Source: Prosthecobacter debontii
GTDB lineage: Bacteria; Verrucomicrobiota; Verrucomicrobiia; Chthoniobacterales; Chthoniobacteraceae
Direction: 5' to 3'
Assembly (NCBI GenBank): GCA_945861385.1
Contig: CAMAUI010000002.1
Coordinates: 1 to 64,000 of the forward strand
DNA length: 64,000 bases
Shown here in pieces: positions 59,601 to 64,000 of this stretch; within the stretch, counting starts at the first letter, position 1; each line of letters begins with the position of its first letter. The notes under the pieces are model-generated. The model had not been told where the DNA came from. It did no database searches and saw only the letters and a program-made list of their open reading frames with translations. The translations under genes and the position numbers were made by a program.

Positions 59601-61259
59601 TCACGGGCGCACCTCCGCTCCACACTCGAGCATCTCGGCGCCCCACCACGGGTTTCTCAGGTCGGCTTCGAACTGGATCCAGTGGCCGCGCTCTTTCGGC
59701 GCGCTTGGCACGTTTCCCTTCGCCATGTCGCACGCGAAGACGCGCACGGCGTCAAGGCCGGAGGACTCGCGACGCAGGGCCAGGGCAAATTCGGCGGCGG
59801 CTTCGCTGAGCGGGTAGAAGGCGGCGCGTTGTTCCGACAGCGCGGCGGCGTCGGGGAGCTTTGCGAGGGCGGCGAGCTTTTCGGCGCGGTCTCCGAAGGC
59901 CGGGCGCAGCGCGGCGGCGGGTGCGGCGACCTTTGCGGCGGCTGCACGGAAGTCGGCGGGCTTGTCGGCTGCAAGCGACTGCGAGAGCGCATTGAGCGCG
60001 GTGAAGAAATCGAGCGCGGCTTTTCGCTGCGCGTCGGTGAGCGCGGGCTTTGGCGGCTCGGCGGGGTGGTTGATTTGCGACTGCCCGTCGAGAAGCAGAT
60101 TGCCGGCGGTCACGATGCGCTCGTTCTCGCGGAGGCCGCCCGCGATTTCCCAGACATCATCGCCCGCGACGCCGACCTGCACGTCGCGCGGCTCGTACAC
60201 GCCCGCACTTTTCTCCACGTACACGAGCGGACGGCCCGCGGGCCACAGCACGGCGGCGCGCGGGGCGGTGAGCGTCGGCGCGGTCTCGGCAGTGATGCGG
60301 CCCTCGGCATAAAGCTTGTGCAGCAGTTCGTGGCGGTGCTTGCCGGGTTCGTTCGTCGGCGCGTTATCGAGGACGACGCGCACTTTCGCGCTGCGCGTCT
60401 CCATGTTGAGATTCGGATCAATGAACGCGACCGGCGCACGCAGCACGCGGCCCGGCAGCGCGGGTGTGGTGACTTCCACTTCGGCACCCATGCGAATCCA
60501 CGGCAGGTCGCGTTCGTAGGCGTCGAAGACGAACCACATCTTCGAAAAGTCCGCGACCTCGAACAGCATATCCCCCTCCTTCACGTACTGGCCTTCGTAC
60601 ACATTGCGCGCGACGACGGTGCCGGTGATGGGCGCGAGGACTTTCAGCTCCTCCGGCAGTTTGCCGCCAGCAGCGTCAATCTCCGCGGCGGAAATGCCGG
60701 CGCGCAGCAGTCGCTCGCGGAGTCCGGCGAGTAATTGCTCGCGCTGCGGCGACGCGGGCTGCTGCACGACAGACTGATACTCGGCGATTTTTGTCCTCAG
60801 CGATGGGCTGTAGAGCGTGGCGAGCGGCTGGCCGGCGATGACCTCGGCACCGACAAAATTCACGAAGAGCTTCTCGACACGCCCATCCGCCGTCGCACTG
60901 AGGCGGCGGTGCGCGCTGTCGTCGTCGTCTATCATCCCGGCGACGCGGATCGTGCGCCGGATGGTCTTTTTCACCACCGGCGCGGTTTCGATGCCGGTCA
61001 CGGTGACGCCGCTTTTTCCGAGCGTGATGAGCGGGGAGTTCACGTCGAAGCCTGCGTCGCCCTCGTAAACGGGTGACAGTTCCATGCCGCAAATCGTGCA
61101 GCGGCCGGGCTTGTCGGACTTCACCCACGGGTGCATCGAGCTTTGGTAAAAGAGCGGCTTGCGCGCGGGAGCGGCGGGTGCGGCGAGATGCCGCGTGGTG
61201 AGCCACGTCGCCGGCACGGCGAAGGCAAGCGTGATCAGGATGACGATGGGCGTTTTCAT
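59601..61259 (-). CDS. cusB: CusB-type periplasmic adaptor with metal-binding and DUF3347 domains
   Basis: 552-residue membrane-fusion protein linking the RND pump to an outer-membrane channel. It has an N-terminal anchor/signal (VILITLAFAVPATWLTTRHL). A heavy-metal-binding domain lies at about 38-68 (YQSSMHPWVKSDKPGRCTIC, with the Met-His-Pro and Cys-x2-Cys). The barrel-sandwich and beta-barrel follow (RRLSATADGRVEKLFVNFVG, PITGTVVARNVYEGQYVKEG, GGLRENERIVTAGNLLLDGQ). About 410-550 resembles DUF3347 (ALDFFTALNALSQSLAADKP, NPWWGAEMLECGAEV). The gene precedes cusA by about 50 bases. The Cys-rich protein gene precedes it by about 175. Confidence 0.9.
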   Translation of the reverse strand: MKTPIVILITLAFAVPATWLTTRHLAAPAAPARKPLFYQSSMHPWVKSDKPGRCTICGMELSPVYEGDAGFDVNSPLITLGKSGVTVTGIETAPVVKKTIRRTIRVAGMIDDDDSAHRRLSATADGRVEKLFVNFVGAEVIAGQPLATLYSPSLRTKIAEYQSVVQQPASPQREQLLAGLRERLLRAGISAAEIDAAGGKLPEELKVLAPITGTVVARNVYEGQYVKEGDMLFEVADFSKMWFVFDAYERDLPWIRMGAEVEVTTPALPGRVLRAPVAFIDPNLNMETRSAKVRVVLDNAPTNEPGKHRHELLHKLYAEGRITAETAPTLTAPRAAVLWPAGRPLVYVEKSAGVYEPRDVQVGVAGDDVWEIAGGLRENERIVTAGNLLLDGQSQINHPAEPPKPALTDAQRKAALDFFTALNALSQSLAADKPADFRAAAAKVAAPAAALRPAFGDRAEKLAALAKLPDAAALSEQRAAFYPLSEAAAEFALALRRESSGLDAVRVFACDMAKGNVPSAPKERGHWIQFEADLRNPWWGAEMLECGAEVRP

Positions 61260-61435
61260 GTGTGTAAATGTTTGTGAGATTCAAATGCCCGCGCGGCCTT
61301 GGAGTGACATCACGCCGCGCGTACGGGCGGCACGCGGCCTGGAGAAATCGAACATGCGCCTCCACTGCAAACAGGCAGGCAGGGAACGCATGGCAGCGCG
61401 ATTGAAAGCTCCAGCCGATGGCGGAGACCGCGCTG

Positions 61436-61870
61436 CTACTCGATGGAGGGCGGCGCGTGGGAAAGAAGGCTCTGGTTCAATACCAACCAGGCAAACCCGG
61501 GCACATCCGGTGGCGGGCCCGGGTCGGTCGCGGCGCTGCATTCCCCGGTCAGAAGGACTGTGAAATCCACGATCCACGCCGCCACATTCGGATCAACAAG
61601 CGCCAGCGATGCGTGGGCAATTTTCATCGCATCAGGCATCGCAACCTTCAGCGTTTTGCAGCAGCCCTGCGGCAATTGCGGGCATGATCCGTCGTGGTCG
61701 CCGGGCTGCGGCTGGTTCTTGCAGCACCCCGGCTCCACAGTGGCAACGGAAGCGGATTTCACCGCGAAGACCGCCGACAAGGCACAGTGGTTCGAGAGCA
61801 CCACCCACGCACAGAGCATGACAGCGGTGGCGACAATCCGAAGCGCGATGTTGGTGCGGACTGCGTTCAC
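61436..61870 (-). CDS. Small Cys-rich exported protein upstream of cusB
   Basis: 144-residue protein of unknown function with an N-terminal export or anchor segment (IALRIVATAVMLCAWVVLSN). It contains two CC pairs and further Cys in a short segment (EPGCCKNQPQPGDHDGSCPQ, GCCKTLKVAMPDAMK), which looks suited to metal binding. Its place in front of cusB and cusA on the same strand suggests a periplasmic metal sensor or chaperone. No homologue is recognised. Confidence 0.65.
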   Translation of the reverse strand: MNAVRTNIALRIVATAVMLCAWVVLSNHCALSAVFAVKSASVATVEPGCCKNQPQPGDHDGSCPQLPQGCCKTLKVAMPDAMKIAHASLALVDPNVAAWIVDFTVLLTGECSAATDPGPPPDVPGFAWLVLNQSLLSHAPPSIE

Positions 61871-62161
61871 AGGATTTATCCTATGGCATTATGCCGGGAT
61901 GGCAAAGGGCTATTTTCCGGGCATCCGAGCTGGGCGGGCGACCGGGCCTGCGCTTTGCCCTGCACTGACTCCTTTTCTGAAACCCGGCATCACCTGGCAA
62001 AAACCAGGAGCATGCTCTGACCCGCTTCCAGTTTGCCCCAAGGAGATCGCTCGGGAGAAAAGTTTTGCTGCCAGGTTGGGGTGTTCAGAATCTATTCGCC
62101 CACATGAGAAATGTGTAACTTTTCCTTCCCGTCCACTTTCGTCACCTGCATCATCCCTTCA
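61871..62161. other. Non-coding stretch between the Cys-rich and zinc-ribbon genes
   Basis: About 290 bases between divergent genes. It should carry the promoter of the metal-efflux operon. I saw no confident operator, riboswitch or hairpin. Confidence 0.35.
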
Positions 62162-62515
62162 GTGCGGAACCGTAGTATCAGAGCATTTTGTCCGAGGTGT
62201 AATCACACCCAGCAGTTCGTCCGGGCTCGTTTCGATTGGAAACTGCATATTTTCCTGACGCTGGTAACCCTCGGAGTCTGGGCAATCTGCTTGATATCTT
62301 CAGCCATTAAACGCTGCATCTGGCCTTGGCGCTGCGAGCATTGTGGGTGGCATGATCCCGATTTCAGAAGCCCTGAAGAACGAAACAGCGGACTCAAAAA
62401 ACCACGCCGCCGCGCAGGCGAATCCGGTTCATGGATTCGGACACAGGATGGCATTCTCGTCAAACGCAGCACCCCTCCTCCCTCGAAGACGGATAACCCT
62501 CCTCAAGAACCGTAG
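62162..62515 (+). CDS. Small zinc-ribbon membrane protein
   Basis: 117-residue protein read from GTG 62162 (VRNRSIRAFCPRCNHTQQFV); the track start at 62111 is possible. Two Cys-x2-Cys pairs (FCPRCNH and WRCEHCGWHDP) flank one membrane segment (IFLTLVTLGVWAICLISSAI), so the zinc ribbon would be split around a hydrophobic stretch. The C-terminal 45 residues are basic and disordered. Function unknown. Confidence 0.6.
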   Translation: MRNRSIRAFCPRCNHTQQFVRARFDWKLHIFLTLVTLGVWAICLISSAIKRCIWPWRCEHCGWHDPDFRSPEERNSGLKKPRRRAGESGSWIRTQDGILVKRSTPPPSKTDNPPQEP

Positions 62516-62549
62516 TTACCACGACGCGCGGAGCCCCATTCGCTCAAGC

Positions 62550-63305
62550 TCACCGTCCCGGTGGCCTGCCTGCTTCGTCGGTTTGCCGCGCACCGCCCAG
62601 ATCCGCGAACACGCCCGCGGCGGCCTTCACTGGGATTGTCTGGTTGCGCGCGTACGCTGAAGCAGCGCGCTGGCGGATTTGCCCGCTGCTTTCACCGAGC
62701 ATCCAGCCATCCAGCGCGGCGCGAAGCAGAAAGCCACCCGGATACATGAGCTGTGTAGACAGCAGGCGCGGCCTCGCATTCACGGCTTCGAGATGAGCAG
62801 CGAAGTAACCGCGGCTTTTGCAGCAGAGCACTATCGCATCGCGACCGGTGCCGCGCCGTGCGATGGATTCGGGCGGCGGCGAAAACTCCATCAGGCCACA
62901 ATGGCCGATGTAGGCGGCGAGCGGAAACTCAGCGACCGGCACTTCGCTCCCGAGCGCCGCGAGAAAATCCCCGATGCATTCGCGAATCGCTGCGCCGCGA
63001 TAAGCGTCGGCGACCATGCGCCATTTTCCGCTTTTGTGCAGGAATGTGACCCGCTCGATCACAGCGTCCTTCCCGCCTTTGCCGGTCGAAATCAGCTTCC
63101 AGTCACCGCTCGCCTTGAACACCGGTGGCAACGCATCCGAGCAACCCCAGTACAGATTGTTCGGCGCGTCGTTCCCGTTTCCGATCTTTGCGGGTACCGG
63201 AAGAATTCCCTGGGTCTGGTTGTCGGCAAGCGCGACAAAAACCCGGATGGTCGCCGGTTCCGCGGCAGCAGTGGCGGTGAGCAAGGCGAGAATGAGGAGG
63301 CGCAT
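62550..63305 (-). CDS. Secreted hypothetical protein
   Basis: 251-residue exported protein. ATG 63305 gives the signal peptide MRLLILALLTATAAAEPATI. The body (RVFVALADNQTQGILPVPAK, NNLYWGCSDALPPVFKASGD, then IVLCCKSRGYFAAHLEAVNA) matches no family I know; it has a mixed alpha/beta look. The longer track frame upstream overprints the glycosyltransferase start. Function unknown. Confidence 0.7.
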   Translation of the reverse strand: MRLLILALLTATAAAEPATIRVFVALADNQTQGILPVPAKIGNGNDAPNNLYWGCSDALPPVFKASGDWKLISTGKGGKDAVIERVTFLHKSGKWRMVADAYRGAAIRECIGDFLAALGSEVPVAEFPLAAYIGHCGLMEFSPPPESIARRGTGRDAIVLCCKSRGYFAAHLEAVNARPRLLSTQLMYPGGFLLRAALDGWMLGESSGQIRQRAASAYARNQTIPVKAAAGVFADLGGARQTDEAGRPPGR

Positions 63306-63401
63306 GCCGGGAGTGTTGCACCACACGACATGGATGATCCAGCACCGGAAGATGAAAAGCCTGTGGCTCCGCGCTTCCCCAATGGCATGCGGCTGGCTTA
63401 A

Positions 63402-64000
63402 ATGCGCGCCCAAGCCCACATGCTCCGCGTCGCCATCTGCATCACCACGCACAACCGTCGCGTGGAACTGGAGCGCACTCTTGCTCACGTCGCCGCGCTC
63501 GATCCTCAGCCCGACGAATTGCTCCTCGTGGCCGACGGCTGCACGGACGGCACCGCCGCATGGGTGCGTGCGAACCATCCGCGCGCCCGGCTGTTCGAGC
63601 ACACGCCGGGGCGCGGCTCCGTGCCGTCACGAAATGTGATGGGCCGCGCGACTGACTGCGAAATTTTCCTGAGTCTCGATGACGACAGCCATCCGATCGA
63701 GGCCGATGCGATCGCGCGCATCCGTTCCGTTTTTGAAAAAAACGAGCAGCTCGCGGTGGCGGAGTTTCCGCAACGGACGGATGAGCGCCCGCAGTCGCTC
63801 GGTCAGGGCAGCTTCGGCCCCGCGCAGTTCATTGGCAGCTACGCGAACAGCGGCGCGGCGATCCGCCGCGCGGCGTTCATCGCACTCGGCGGCTACGAGG
63901 ACCGGTTCGTCCACGCATACGAGGAGCCCGACTTCGCGCTGCGTTGCTGCGCGGCAGGCTGGCAGGTTCGATTCGAGCCGGTGATCCACATCCGCCATCA
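63402..64000 (+). CDS. GT2-family glycosyltransferase, 3' end outside window
   Basis: This gene is missing from the ORF track because it runs off the window. ATG 63402 or 63420 gives MLRVAICITTHNRRVELERT, the nucleotide-binding start of family 2 glycosyltransferases. LLVADGCTDGTAAWV, PGRGSVPSRNVMGRATDC and the DxD-type metal site FLSLDDDSHPIEADAI follow, then the acceptor block IALGGYEDRFVHAYEEPDFA. About 199 residues are visible. It is divergent from the secreted hypothetical gene. The sugar is unknown. Confidence 0.88.
   Translation, partial: MRAQAHMLRVAICITTHNRRVELERTLAHVAALDPQPDELLLVADGCTDGTAAWVRANHPRARLFEHTPGRGSVPSRNVMGRATDCEIFLSLDDDSHPIEADAIARIRSVFEKNEQLAVAEFPQRTDERPQSLGQGSFGPAQFIGSYANSGAAIRRAAFIALGGYEDRFVHAYEEPDFALRCCAAGWQVRFEPVIHIRH

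Overview
This is a high-GC window that most likely comes from a Verrucomicrobiota chromosome (Spartobacteria/Chthoniobacter-like). That placement is an inference from gene content: a DUF1501 plus PSCyt1/DUF1549/DUF1553 pair with a carbohydrate-binding insert, a secreted sulfatase and glycosidase locus, a giant lamin-tail/CotH secreted protein, a PQQ-type propeller, an OmpA/PD40 fusion, hopanoid gene hpnH and the conserved order prs-rplY-pth-rpsF-ssb. I saw no rRNA, tRNA, CRISPR array or complete insertion sequence.

Layout. 1-6.6 kb is an accessory island bracketed by two copies of the purL 3' region. The left copy has an intact 3' end and the right copy is a decayed fragment. Between them lie a visibly AT-richer gene for a nuclease-helicase with an IF2N-like module and a SeqA-C-like tail (the best candidate for an undescribed system), and three PIN-domain toxin-antitoxin pairs. 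6.9-9.1 kb has a Tat-exported Gfo/Idh/MocA oxidoreductase and an RluE-like pseudouridine synthase. 9.2-15.7 kb is a tightly packed polysaccharide locus: a sulfatase fused to a beta-propeller glycosidase-like domain, a LamG-GH32 enzyme, a SASA esterase and a LamG protein. 15.8-26.6 kb carries an anchored protein, ubiX, a cyclic-nucleotide-type MscS channel, tilS, pdxA, the LTD/CotH protein and rhaB. 26.7-32.6 kb has the DUF1501/DUF1553 pair and a PQQ-like propeller.

32.9-39.6 kb is housekeeping: an RRM protein, infA, a divergent folP, a rhodanese with an IscU-like protein, an SGNH hydrolase, rsmH, ldhA and moxR. 40-47.3 kb has a PD40 protein, a LamG protein, a membrane GT2, an L,D-transpeptidase, an HNH nuclease and hpnH. 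47.4-50.5 kb is the prs-rplY-pth-rpsF-ssb cluster. 50.7-56 kb holds an extreme Ala/Gln-rich secreted protein and an OmpA/PD40 protein. 56.2-61.9 kb is a heavy-metal RND efflux locus (cusA, frameshifted; cusB; a Cys-rich periplasmic protein). The window ends inside a GT2 glycosyltransferase.

A theme across the window is palindromic repeat elements. Some sit in frame inside coding sequence (decayed purL copy, the N-terminus of the DUF1553 protein, cusA) and others are intergenic (39.7, 42.5 and 53.9 kb). They recall the in-frame palindromic elements known from Rickettsia. All functions are read from translated sequence and remembered family motifs. No database search was run.
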